From Armatimonadetes bacterium UBA1398 (lineage in GTDB: Bacteria; Armatimonadota; Zipacnadia; UBA1398): DNA of 64,000 nucleotides. How positions within the stretch are numbered: the first letter of the stretch is position 1; every line of letters begins with the position of its first letter. The stretch lies in the NCBI GenBank assembly GCA_002305165.1, contig DBQI01000066.1, positions 89,193 to 153,192 on the forward strand, in the 5' to 3' direction. Of the stretch, positions 49,946 through 58,143 are shown piece by piece. Below the pieces are notes generated by a model. The model worked only from the letters and a program-made list of their open reading frames with translations. It searched no databases and was not told where the DNA came from. Position numbers and translations under genes: made by a program.

Positions 49946-50920
49946 ATGATTGAGGTTCGCGGCCTCACCAAGAGCTTCGACGGCGTGCGTGCGGTCGCGG
50001 GGATCGACCTCACGGTAGACCGCGGCGAGCTGATGGGGCTGCTCGGGCCCAATGGCGCGGGCAAGACAACCACGCTCAACATGCTTACCGGTCTCGCGCG
50101 TCCCGAGGCGGGTACCATCCGAGTGGCGGGGATCGATTGCACCCGCGACCCGAAGGCAGCCCAGCACCTCTTCGGCGTAGTACCCGATGACAGCAACCTG
50201 TACCCGGAACTGACGGGCCTAGATAATCTCACCTTCTGCGCCTCGCTCTATGGTATGGGGCGGGCTGAACGGACGGAGCGCGCGCGCCTTCTGCTCGAGG
50301 AGTTCGGCCTTGGGGATGCGGCGCATCGGAAGTTCGGCGGCTACTCCCGCGGCATGAAGCGTCGGCTGACGATCGCGGCGGGCATCATCCACCGGCCTGC
50401 CGTGCTATTCCTCGATGAGCCGACCACGGGGATCGATGTGGCCAGCGCGCGACAGGTGCGGCAGCTAGTTCGGGACCTCCATAGAGGCGGCACCACCATC
50501 CTCCTGACTACCCACTACATCGAGGAGGCGGAGCGGCTCTGCGACCGAGTCGCCTTCATGGTGGAAGGCAGGATCGTTACGGTCGACACCCTGGAGAACC
50601 TGCTCAGCCCCGTGAGCGACACGCATGTGCTGGTACTGGTAACCGCCGATCCCACCACAGGTCTCACACCGGAGCTGGAGCGGCTGTTCCCGCACCTCCG
50701 TTTCGAGGTTGTGGGGGCGAGGGAGATCCGGGTGGAGTCAAGACAGCCCATCGCCGTGGGTCCTCTGATCCGCGAGATCGAGGAGCGAGGCGCCACCGTC
50801 ATGGAGGCAAGGCGGGAACGGCCTTCGCTCGAGTCGGTCTTCGTCCGCATAACGGGCATTCACGCCGACCAGATGAAGCGCGAGAAGGAGCGCAAGGGCG
50901 GCGGAGGTGGAGCCTCATGA
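49946..50920 (+). CDS. ABC-2 type exporter ATP-binding protein
   Basis: 324-residue ABC ATPase of the drug/Na+ exporter class (CcmA/NatA-like). Walker A GPNGAGKTT (about 35-43), Q-loop region VVPDDSNLYPELTG, signature YSRGMKRRLTIAAG, Walker B VLFLDEPTTGID, and H-loop LLTTHYIEE. A C-terminal DUF4162-like domain (about 225-310) is present. ATG 49946 has GGAGGT upstream; the frame extends 75 bases further but without similarity. It overlaps the permease gene by 4 bases. Substrate unknown. Confidence 0.96.
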   Translation: MIEVRGLTKSFDGVRAVAGIDLTVDRGELMGLLGPNGAGKTTTLNMLTGLARPEAGTIRVAGIDCTRDPKAAQHLFGVVPDDSNLYPELTGLDNLTFCASLYGMGRAERTERARLLLEEFGLGDAAHRKFGGYSRGMKRRLTIAAGIIHRPAVLFLDEPTTGIDVASARQVRQLVRDLHRGGTTILLTTHYIEEAERLCDRVAFMVEGRIVTVDTLENLLSPVSDTHVLVLVTADPTTGLTPELERLFPHLRFEVVGAREIRVESRQPIAVGPLIREIEERGATVMEARRERPSLESVFVRITGIHADQMKREKERKGGGGGAS

Positions 50921-51654
50921 AGGCGCTCACGGCGATGTGCAGCATCATGGCCAAGGACATGCGCACGTACTACCTCAAGCCGCCGAACATCAGCTGGGGC
51001 ATCATCTTCCCACTTGCGTGGACGGGAATGTTCTTCGTCAAGACCGGTACCGGACTCGAGAGCCTTCAGGGCGTGCTCCCGGGAGTTGTCGCTGTCGCGG
51101 TTTTGTTCGGCACGACCTCCATGCTGGCAGTCACGGTAACCTTCGAGAAGAAGGGACGGTCTTTCGAGCGGCTGCTTCTGGCGCCCATATCGCTCGAGCT
51201 ACTGATGCTCGCCAAGACGCTGGGGGCCATCATCTTTGGGATCGCGAACGCCCTCGTGCCGGTAGCCATCGCCCTGGGCATCGGCGGGATCGAGGGAATC
51301 GCATGGGGGCCCGCTCTTGGGGCCGTCACGCTGACCTCCATCGCGTCCACCTTCCTCGGCCTCTTCATCGCCGTGTCCGTCAGTGAGGTCTTCGAGGCAC
51401 AGACCTTCTCGAACTTCTTCCGGTTCCCGATGATCTTCCTCTGCGGGCTCTTCTTCCCCGTGTCGCAGCTGCCACTCGTGCTACAGCCGCTCTCCTACGT
51501 CCTCCCCCTGACCTACGCGGCTGACCTACTGAGGTACTCCCTCGGTTCAGAGAACGTCTTGGCGCCAGGGCTCAGCTTCGCAATGCTCGGCATGTTCGGC
51601 GCGCTGCTGTTCGCCGGCAGCCTTCACTGCGTGAGGCGTCGGTGGATCGCGTGA
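50917..51654 (+). CDS. ABC-2 type exporter permease
   Basis: 245 residues with about six transmembrane spans typical of ABC-2 permeases: ISWGIIFPLAWTGMFFVKTG, LPGVVAVAVLFGTTSMLAV, LEKTLGAIIFGIANALVPV-like, LGAVTLTSIASTFLGLFIAVSV, FRFPMIFLCGLFFPVSQLPLV and a final span. The FPVSQLP-type loop before the last helices is the usual ABC-2 signature. It pairs with the preceding ATPase. No accessory membrane-fusion protein is encoded nearby. Confidence 0.94.
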   Translation: MKALTAMCSIMAKDMRTYYLKPPNISWGIIFPLAWTGMFFVKTGTGLESLQGVLPGVVAVAVLFGTTSMLAVTVTFEKKGRSFERLLLAPISLELLMLAKTLGAIIFGIANALVPVAIALGIGGIEGIAWGPALGAVTLTSIASTFLGLFIAVSVSEVFEAQTFSNFFRFPMIFLCGLFFPVSQLPLVLQPLSYVLPLTYAADLLRYSLGSENVLAPGLSFAMLGMFGALLFAGSLHCVRRRWIA

Positions 51655-51690
51655 AGCCCCATCTCTGACCTGGAAAGGAGCGAAGTCCAG

Positions 51691-51726
51691 ATGCACCACG
51701 CAATGTCTGCAACGGACGGCACCTAG
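51691..51726 (+). CDS. Possible 11-codon leader ORF
   Basis: ATG 51691 has AAAGGAG ten bases upstream, reads MHHAMSATDGT and stops at TAG 51724-51726, immediately next to the ATG of the following gene, which has no good ribosome site of its own. Translation of the leader could feed ribosomes into that gene. It may equally be chance. Confidence 0.3.
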   Translation: MHHAMSATDGT

Positions 51727-52044
51727 ATGGGTGTCTCTGGTTGGTTCACGGGTTTGCTAGTTGCCTTGGTGTTAGTGGCACTCGTATGCCTTCTCTGGTT
51801 GCTCGGCCGCGACCGCGAGAGGCGCGGAGGCGACGCGAAGAAGGCATGCGAAGATGCCGACTGCCAGGTTTTGGCGATGCTCCATCAGGCCGGAGGCACC
51901 ATGAGTCAGACAGCCATACGAGAGGCTCTCGACCTGCCGGTGGACGTCGTCGGCAGCGTCCTGGCGGAGCTGGAACGGGATGCCAAGATCGAGCGAACGT
52001 GGGTGGGTAGTGAGTACACGTTTGGTGTGCGGGTGCGCGACTGA
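51727..52044 (+). CDS. Membrane-anchored winged-helix protein
   Basis: 105 residues. One transmembrane span (GWFTGLLVALVLVALVCLLWLLG, about 5-27), a basic linker (RDRERRGGDAKK), then a small winged helix-turn-helix: DADCQVLAMLHQAGGTMSQTAIREALDLPVDVVGSVLAELERDAKIERTWVG. Such TM-wHTH proteins occur in archaea and bacteria and may regulate a neighbouring gene from the membrane. The operon context suggests a link to the ArsR/ABC cluster. No metal or ligand site is obvious. Confidence 0.75.
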   Translation: MGVSGWFTGLLVALVLVALVCLLWLLGRDRERRGGDAKKACEDADCQVLAMLHQAGGTMSQTAIREALDLPVDVVGSVLAELERDAKIERTWVGSEYTFGVRVRD

Positions 52045-52140
52045 GCGTCTGCCCCGCACCCGTCTATCAGGTGCTATGTGTCAGTCAGGTCTTCGGGCCC
52101 CCCACAGGGAAGCCAGACGGTACGGCGAGGAGATCGTTCA

Positions 52141-52463
52141 ATGAGGCCCGGCGGCATGGTGATCACGCACACGGACCCGGAGACGGTGTTCAACGCCCTT
52201 CGACTGGCGCTCTACAGCCTGGAGCGGGGGACACGGTCCGCATCTTCCTGTCTGGCCGGGGCGTAGAGATCGATCAGATCGAGGACGAGGCGTTCGACGT
52301 CAAGGACGCCGCGCAGAAGGTGCTCGACGCCGGTGGCGAGTTCCTCGCCTGCGGAACCTGCCTCAAACTCCGCAACTCGGAGGGATCAGAGGTATGCCCA
52401 CTCTCGCCCCTCAAGGACCACTACGAGATCGTGCGAGATTCGGACCGGTTGATCACCGTCTGA
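52141..52463 (+). pseudogene. DsrE-family protein gene with a one-base deletion
   Basis: ATG 52141 with GAGGAG upstream reads MVITHTDPETVFNALRLALYSLE, then the match continues in the next frame as AGDTVRIFLSGRGVEIDQ, EFLACGTCLKLRNSEGSEVCPLS and LKDHYEIVRDSDRLITV. Together these give a complete DsrE-like sulfur-relay/redox protein of about 107 residues with the conserved CGTCLKxRxSEGSexCP cysteines. One base is missing near 52223 (CTGGA-GCGGGGGAC), which closes the first frame at 52264-52266. It may be a true mutation or a sequencing error, since the rest of the gene is well preserved. Confidence 0.8.
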
Positions 52464-52817
52464 GGGGCTCGAGCCGGCGGCGATGTCGCTCCACGACTTG
52501 AGCGACAGCCATGGCACGATGCCCATCCCACTCTCCCGAGCCAACCGGTGACCTCGGTCCAGGAGGCGCCAGTTGCCGTCGATGGCCTGCGACCACTCGT
52601 GGTCCACCAGCAGGGTGTTGATACCGCCCGCACGGAGGCGGCTCAGGTCCGCGAGGATCGCGCCGTCCTGGCTGCGCCACGGCTCCCACCAATGGGTGAG
52701 GAAGTAGACGGCGCAGAGCGGCTGACCTTCGTTGGTCCGGAGCGGAAGGTGCGGCTGGGTGACAGCTCCCGTGAGGCATGAGGCGGCGATGCCTGCCGCG
52801 GCCAGAGCCCGGGCCAT
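52386..52817 (-). pseudogene. Truncated secreted glycosidase-like gene
   Basis: ATG 52817 has a strong ribosome site (GAGAGGGAAG) and codes a signal peptide (MARALAAAGIAASCLTGAVT), then the first strands of a TIM barrel: LCAVYFLTHWWEPWRSQDG, INTLLVDHEWSQAIDGNW, GMGIVPWLSLKSW. This is the opening of a glycosidase of the GH99-like/DUF4434-like sort (name tentative). After about residue 117 the sequence lies on the antisense of the DsrE gene and loses meaning, so the enzyme was cut off, probably by rearrangement near 52465. Confidence 0.65.
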
Positions 52818-52950
52818 GGCACTTCCCTCTCATCCGATGGTTCGCTCTCCAGCGTGAGACGCCCTGGGCGGTCGCGCAGGCCCACGGCCCACACGGGGCG
52901 AACGACATTCGCGCACGGCAGTGTGCTCCGATGAGAGAGGAGTCTCCCCT

Positions 52951-53775
52951 GTGAAACCATCCCTGAACGGCGTCATCTTCGGCACGGGCCTCAGCTTCGA
53001 GGAGCAGGTCCGTCTTGCATCGGACGTGGGATTCGCGGGCATTGATACGGGGATCGAGGCGATCGCCCATCTGATTGACCAGCGTGGACTGACGGGCGCT
53101 CGGGAGTTCTTCGACGCATGTGCCGTCCAGCCCGCCGTGTGGGGCTTCAACGTGGACTGGCGGGGATCGAACGACTCCTACCGCGAGAGCCTGGATGGGC
53201 TCACACGGTGGGCCGAGGTGGCGAGGGAGATCGGGTGCCCGCGCTGCTGCACGTGGCTGCCGCCGAGCGTTGACGACGCGGCCGCGCTGCGGAAGCTGGC
53301 GGTGAAGCGCTTCCGCGAGTCCGCGGAGATCCTCGCGGCTCAGGGCTGCCGTCTCGGCCTGGAGTGGGTGGGTCCCAAGACGAGCCGCCAGTCAGGGCAG
53401 GAGTTCATCTACCGTATGGACCAGCTCCTAGAGATGATCGACGAGATCGGTCGGTCCAATGTCGGGCTCCTCGTCGATAGCTTCCACTGGTTCACGGCGG
53501 GGCACACGGTGGAGGAGCTCGTCCGGGTGCCGAAGGAGCGCGTCGTCCATGTGCATATCAACGATGCCCCGGACCGACCTCGCGATGAGCAGATCGACAT
53601 GGAACGCCTGCTGCCGGGCGAGGGCGTCATCGACCTGGCGGGATTCCTCGGCGCGCTACGTCAGATTGGGTACGAGGACTACATGGGCGTCGAGACCTTC
53701 AGCGCCGAACTGAAGGCCCTCACCCCCCTCGCGGCGGCCAGGCGAGCCAAAACCGCCGTGGACAGCGTGCTCTGA
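52951..53775 (+). CDS. Sugar phosphate isomerase/epimerase family (AP endonuclease 2-like TIM barrel)
   Basis: 274-residue xylose-isomerase-like TIM barrel. Metal-ligand positions appear in LGLEWVGPK (Glu), LLVDSFHW (Asp and His), VHVHINDAPDRP (His), and GVETFSAEL (Glu), the usual pattern of the IolE/IolI/AP_endonuc_2 group. These isomerise or epimerise sugars or act on inositol derivatives. GTG 52951 is used because GAGAGGAG precedes it; the GTG at 52921 adds ten residues without similarity. A strong hairpin follows the stop. Substrate unknown. Confidence 0.9.
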   Translation: MKPSLNGVIFGTGLSFEEQVRLASDVGFAGIDTGIEAIAHLIDQRGLTGAREFFDACAVQPAVWGFNVDWRGSNDSYRESLDGLTRWAEVAREIGCPRCCTWLPPSVDDAAALRKLAVKRFRESAEILAAQGCRLGLEWVGPKTSRQSGQEFIYRMDQLLEMIDEIGRSNVGLLVDSFHWFTAGHTVEELVRVPKERVVHVHINDAPDRPRDEQIDMERLLPGEGVIDLAGFLGALRQIGYEDYMGVETFSAELKALTPLAAARRAKTAVDSVL

Positions 53776-53810
53776 GCCCACGGGGTCTACCGGACGCGGA
53801 CGTGAACTAG

Positions 53811-53852
53811 CTGAGCGAGGAGGGCCCGTCGCTTGCCCTCCTCGCCGCTCAG
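53811..53852. terminator. Long bidirectional terminator hairpin
   Basis: Left arm CTGAGC-GAGGAGGGC (53811-53825) pairs with GCCCTCCTC (53835-53843) and GCTCAG (53847-53852), with a 3-base bulge and a 9-base loop. It lies between two convergent genes, the isomerase-like gene and the 1287-residue gene. Confidence 0.85.
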
Positions 53853-53924
53853 GCATGACACCTGGCTCCGCCGAGCGCTCCTCGTGCGCGCCACGCAATG
53901 ACAGTATCCCATACACGGCGCCGG

Positions 53925-56900
53925 TTAGGGGGCGCCTCCCGCCAAGACGACGCGGTCAATCGCCACGGAAGCGGGCTCGCCGCTAGTCGGATCAATGCGC
54001 AGCATCGTCAGCGTTCGATCGGGCCACTCGGGATGGAGCCCCACCGGGAAGCTGTACTCGTGCATCTCCCCATCGGCGATGGGCGTGAACGCGAAGGAGA
54101 GACCCTCGGTGAAGCGCGGCGAGTCCTCGGTGGCCCAGAACACCTGCGCCACAGTCGGCATGTCCAGGCTCATCCGGATCGTGAGGGTATCGCCAAGGTG
54201 TGTCGGCACCTCCATCGCCTCCCGAACCACGTAGGGGTCTGTGCCGGTCACCCGGAAGGCCAGAGCCCCATCTTCCACTGCCAGTGGGCTCACATCGTTC
54301 TGAGGCAGCCACCCTTCGCCCGAACCCTCGAACTCGAAGGCCAGCTCGGTGACGAGCGGCGGCGGCTCCGGCAGGGACGCCCGAGTCACACCAGCGACGC
54401 GCACCTGGTGTTCACCTCCGCCAGGCAGCGGCACGCTCAGCACGGCGTAGCGCGCCAGATAGGCCCACCCGTCGGGGCCCGGAGCCTGGTAGACCAGCCC
54501 TCCGTCCACCAGCACCTCCCCAGGGGGAGCGATCGGGCCGATCAGCAGGCGCGACCGGACCCTCTCGTCCAATCGCGTATCCACAGTCAGCGTGCCACCC
54601 TCGAAGGCCGCCTGGAGGACATCCCCCATGGTGCTGAGGTGCAGCCTCTCCTGGCCCTCCCCAATGATGGCGGTACGCGGGAAGCTAGGAACGCCAAGCA
54701 TCGCGTACAGGTGCTCGCAGAGCTTCATCGGCGAGAACAACCACGCGGACTTGTCCCCTTCGCGCGCACCGATCCAGTCGGGCCACAGGGCCACGTCAAC
54801 GTCCTCCGTGCTCTGCTGGTGCAGGGCACTGATGAGGATGCCCTCCGCCAGGCGTGCCCAATCCTGGGTATCATCGAACTCCGCCAGTTGGCGCAGGGCG
54901 GTGGCGTAGTTCAGGCCGCACCACTGCACGGGCCGGCCGATCCAGTTCATCACGTAGAAGGTGCCGCCATAGACGGCGATGGAGGCGTACGGGAGGTAAG
55001 GCCGCTCGGGCTCGCCCCATAGGTAGACGAAGGGGACGCCGGCCATGGCCCAGTAGACGGCGCAATCCCTCCAGTACGTGTCCCCGTCGAATCGATAGGC
55101 CTCCAGGTAGGCCTCGATAGCGTCTGCCGCGGCGATGATGTCCGGGACATGGGCCGGCACTTCCCACACCTGGCCGGCCCGGGGCACGGTGAAGCGGTCC
55201 ATGTACTCCAGGGCCCGGATCCCCGCCTCGTAGGCCCGCTCGTCGCCCGTCACGCGCGCGTAGCGCAGGAGGTCGAGAGCGTTCCGGGCGTTGGTCCCCA
55301 GCTCCGACCCGCCGAGGTCGCCCAACTCCCAGTAGTCCGTGTCGGCGAAGACACCTTCACCCTCGCGATCGGCAGGGTAGCCCCAGGAGCCGTCCTCGCG
55401 TTGGCTGGCTAATGCCGCCTTCGCGGCGCCAGCGAGGATCGACAGCCACTCAGAGCCATTTGAGTACTCCAGTCCGCCGTCGAAGCCTTGCGGCGGATAG
55501 CCCGCGGTATCCGTCATGCGCGCGGCCCACTCGCGGTAGACCTCTGCCCTGGCGGGGTCGTTGGTGATCCGCGCCGCGCGCTCCAGATCCCAGGCGAAGT
55601 GAGGCGATGCGGGGGTCTTCTGAGACAGCAGGTGACCGCCGCCAACCGTCTGCCACCAGTCCCCCTCCTCCTCATCGTAGAGCGACTCCATATAGGCCCG
55701 CGCCGAGAACTCGACCTCGCTGATCCAGTCACCGCGCGGCGGCGTGCCGGGCTCGGGGAGGCCGTAGCGGTCAAGCCACACGTCGACGGCATCGAGCACA
55801 CTGGTCGACTCGGTGCGGACGAGCAGGCTCGCGTCGAGCCGAAGGGACCTCCCGGCCTCTAGCGGATAGGGCGCCTCGGCCTGGACCTGGTTCTCATCGA
55901 GCCATCCCTCACCGACGGAGGGCGCGAACAGACCCATCGCCGCATCGTGGCTACCGGCGAGATAGCCTGGGCGGGAGAAGTACACGGCTGGCTTGTCATG
56001 GCCCTGGTCCCAGCGCTGGTGGATGTCCCACAGGAGGGCCGTTGTCACCTCGCCTCCGCGCACCGCAACGAGAGGCATGGTGAGATCGTAGCCGTCGGGC
56101 ACGTACCGCAGACGGTCAGGGAGGCTGAGGGCTAGGTCGCGGTTGGAGGAGGTCTCATCCTCCCCCTCCACCCACTCGACCCCCGGCAGTAGCCCCTCGT
56201 CACCCTGGGCCGAGATGCGGAGGGCGGGCCCCTCGAAGGAGCGCACGGACCGGTCCCGATCGCAGCGCACACGGTAGCTGAGGGAGACCAACCCCGGCGT
56301 GGATGTCATCGCGATGCTGACATCGGACTGCCACAGGGCCCCCGATGAATCCGCCGTGGAGCCGTTGAAGGACACGCCGCCCGGCATAGCCTCCGCGCGT
56401 CCGCATAGAACGACCGTCTCGTCCACGCCGTCGGGGTCCACAGTGGTGACGCGCCCTAGGTGGGGCAGCCATCCGACCGGCCGCCACTCCCCCTCCGATC
56501 GGGCCTCGATCCGCACCGGTCCCGCCCCCCATGGCGACTGGGCGACGAGCAGACGCAGGTCCCCCGACTGCACCGTCACAGCATCGGGTCCAGGAGGCGG
56601 CGCGATGACGACGGAGCCGGCCACTGGCCACTCCTCGTCCCCTATGCGGGCGACCCCTTGGATGGTCGCCGACGGTGTGGGGGGCAGGGCACGGACACGC
56701 AAACCGTGGGTCGCCCACTCGCCCTGCTCCACTGGCCCCGCCTCCGGCAGGGGGCCGACGAGTTCCAGGGCGTCGGGCAAGGTCAGCTCGAGGCTCAGCG
56801 GCCCCGAGCTGGCGGGGCCGTAGTTCTTGGCTCCCAGAGTGACGGTCGCCTCCTGCCCCGGCTCCACCACAGGCGGATCGACCATGAGTGAGTAGGCGAT

Positions 56901-57788
56901 GACGCGAGCCTCGAGGTGAATGGTCTCCTTGATGGGCGACGCCCCCTCGGTGAGCGGAGGCAGTGACACTGTGACAGCGGCGCCATGCTCGATGGGACCC
57001 TCGATCCGCCAGTGGCGGCGGAAGCGCTGTCCCGGGAGCAAGTCGTTCGGTGCGGGGGCTTCGTTCAGGGGATCGGCCTCCACGCCCGGAGGCAGGTCGA
57101 GCGCCATGTCCCCGAGGGCGCACGGCTCGTCGCCCAGATTGGACACGCGGACGTGGAGTATGCGACGGCCCTCGAGGACGTCAATCTGATCGATGGCCAG
57201 GTAGGGGCCGAGCCGTTCAGCCCACTCGATGTCATCGAGAATCAACTCGGACCCACCCCCCGTGAGGCGTGGGCTGACCTGGACCCACCGAACTCCGGGA
57301 TAGGCGCGGAAGTCGTAGGCGACAACGCCATGGTGCCACTGCCCGTCGTCCACGTGGCTGCGAGGCACATCGAAGTAGGCGCGTGATGCGGTCAGATCCT
57401 CGAAGGGCTCATCGGTCATGGGAATGACGTTGAACCGCATCAGGGCATCCTCGTCGGCCCGAACCACCCGGTACCAGAAGGTGACCGCGCCCCTGAGTGG
57501 CTCGAGCATGGCGCCCTGGGCGCCGGAGCCCGGCGACCAAGCGCGGTTCAGTCCCGTCTCCGGCACATCAGCATCGATGGGCCTGATGAGGCGGAACGCG
57601 GCGTCGCCAGAGCGCGCCTCGCCCGTGAGCTCGCCCTGCCCAAGGATCTCCCAGTCGACCGGAAGACCGTTGTCGCCAGCCTCGAAACCCCCGTTTGAGA
57701 GGACCTCGGGGTCCTGAGCGGGACATGTCGACCTAAGGGCAACGAGCAGCAGAATGGGCAGGCTCCGAGTCAAGAGTCGGCGCAACAT
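53925..57788 (-). CDS. Very large secreted multidomain protein, six-hairpin-like core
   Basis: 1287 residues. Signal peptide LTRSLPILLLVALRSTCPAQ, then a CBM_4_9-like module (VLSNGGFEAGDNGLPVDWEI ... SELILDDIEW, about 25-170), CARDB-like Ig domains (RRILHVRVSNLGDEPCALG, VEPGQEATVTLGAKNYGPASSG, about 175-390), and a beta supersandwich. The helical core, about 640-1010, has repeated alpha-hairpins with GSWGYPADREGEG, GTNARNALDLLRYARVTGD, PDIIAAADAIEAYLEAYRF and MNWIGRPVQWCGLNYATAL, as in (alpha/alpha)6 hydrolases or lyases. A final beta module (EFEGSGEGWLPQNDVSPLAV ... VAIDRVVLAGG) resembles another carbohydrate-binding domain. ATG 57788 has AGGAGGTACG upstream. Substrate unknown. Confidence 0.8.
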   Translation of the reverse strand: MLRRLLTRSLPILLLVALRSTCPAQDPEVLSNGGFEAGDNGLPVDWEILGQGELTGEARSGDAAFRLIRPIDADVPETGLNRAWSPGSGAQGAMLEPLRGAVTFWYRVVRADEDALMRFNVIPMTDEPFEDLTASRAYFDVPRSHVDDGQWHHGVVAYDFRAYPGVRWVQVSPRLTGGGSELILDDIEWAERLGPYLAIDQIDVLEGRRILHVRVSNLGDEPCALGDMALDLPPGVEADPLNEAPAPNDLLPGQRFRRHWRIEGPIEHGAAVTVSLPPLTEGASPIKETIHLEARVIAYSLMVDPPVVEPGQEATVTLGAKNYGPASSGPLSLELTLPDALELVGPLPEAGPVEQGEWATHGLRVRALPPTPSATIQGVARIGDEEWPVAGSVVIAPPPGPDAVTVQSGDLRLLVAQSPWGAGPVRIEARSEGEWRPVGWLPHLGRVTTVDPDGVDETVVLCGRAEAMPGGVSFNGSTADSSGALWQSDVSIAMTSTPGLVSLSYRVRCDRDRSVRSFEGPALRISAQGDEGLLPGVEWVEGEDETSSNRDLALSLPDRLRYVPDGYDLTMPLVAVRGGEVTTALLWDIHQRWDQGHDKPAVYFSRPGYLAGSHDAAMGLFAPSVGEGWLDENQVQAEAPYPLEAGRSLRLDASLLVRTESTSVLDAVDVWLDRYGLPEPGTPPRGDWISEVEFSARAYMESLYDEEEGDWWQTVGGGHLLSQKTPASPHFAWDLERAARITNDPARAEVYREWAARMTDTAGYPPQGFDGGLEYSNGSEWLSILAGAAKAALASQREDGSWGYPADREGEGVFADTDYWELGDLGGSELGTNARNALDLLRYARVTGDERAYEAGIRALEYMDRFTVPRAGQVWEVPAHVPDIIAAADAIEAYLEAYRFDGDTYWRDCAVYWAMAGVPFVYLWGEPERPYLPYASIAVYGGTFYVMNWIGRPVQWCGLNYATALRQLAEFDDTQDWARLAEGILISALHQQSTEDVDVALWPDWIGAREGDKSAWLFSPMKLCEHLYAMLGVPSFPRTAIIGEGQERLHLSTMGDVLQAAFEGGTLTVDTRLDERVRSRLLIGPIAPPGEVLVDGGLVYQAPGPDGWAYLARYAVLSVPLPGGGEHQVRVAGVTRASLPEPPPLVTELAFEFEGSGEGWLPQNDVSPLAVEDGALAFRVTGTDPYVVREAMEVPTHLGDTLTIRMSLDMPTVAQVFWATEDSPRFTEGLSFAFTPIADGEMHEYSFPVGLHPEWPDRTLTMLRIDPTSGEPASVAIDRVVLAGGAP

Positions 57789-57920
57789 CGTACCTCCTGG
57801 GGTGTGGCTAGCGGTGTCTTCCGGCGAGGGGCGCCCGGTCCCTCCGCGCTGTCTTGCCCCCTCTGCCCGAATGGCGTACGGTCGCTTCGACTTAGGCCGC
57901 ATCCCGTGGAGAGCCCCGGC

Positions 57921-58106
57921 GTGGCACACCAGCCCAAGAGACCATTCGGCCTCCAGAGCTACCTAGTCGTGCCTAAGGGAGACACCGCTCTCTCTCCCGG
58001 CGACCGGCTCACCGTGGTCATCGAGGCCGGCTCCCAGGCCGACTACGAGCACTGGCTCCGGGCTATTCGGCACGGCGCTCTCGGTGACGAGGATCCCCAG
58101 CCGTAG
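57921..58106 (+). CDS. Small hypothetical protein
   Basis: 61 codons, cytoplasmic. GTG 57921 follows GGAGAG by eight bases and gives AHQPKRPFGLQSYLVVPKGD then LSPGDRLTVVIEAGSQADYEHWLRAI. The pattern of alternating strands and one helix looks like a real small domain rather than noise, with codon bias like its neighbours. It is divergent from the 1287-residue gene and ends 38 bases before the convergent isomerase-like gene. No family recognised. Confidence 0.5.
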   Translation: MAHQPKRPFGLQSYLVVPKGDTALSPGDRLTVVIEAGSQADYEHWLRAIRHGALGDEDPQP

Positions 58107-58143
58107 ATCCCGCCGCGCCCCCACCTTCGCCGCCAGAACCGGC

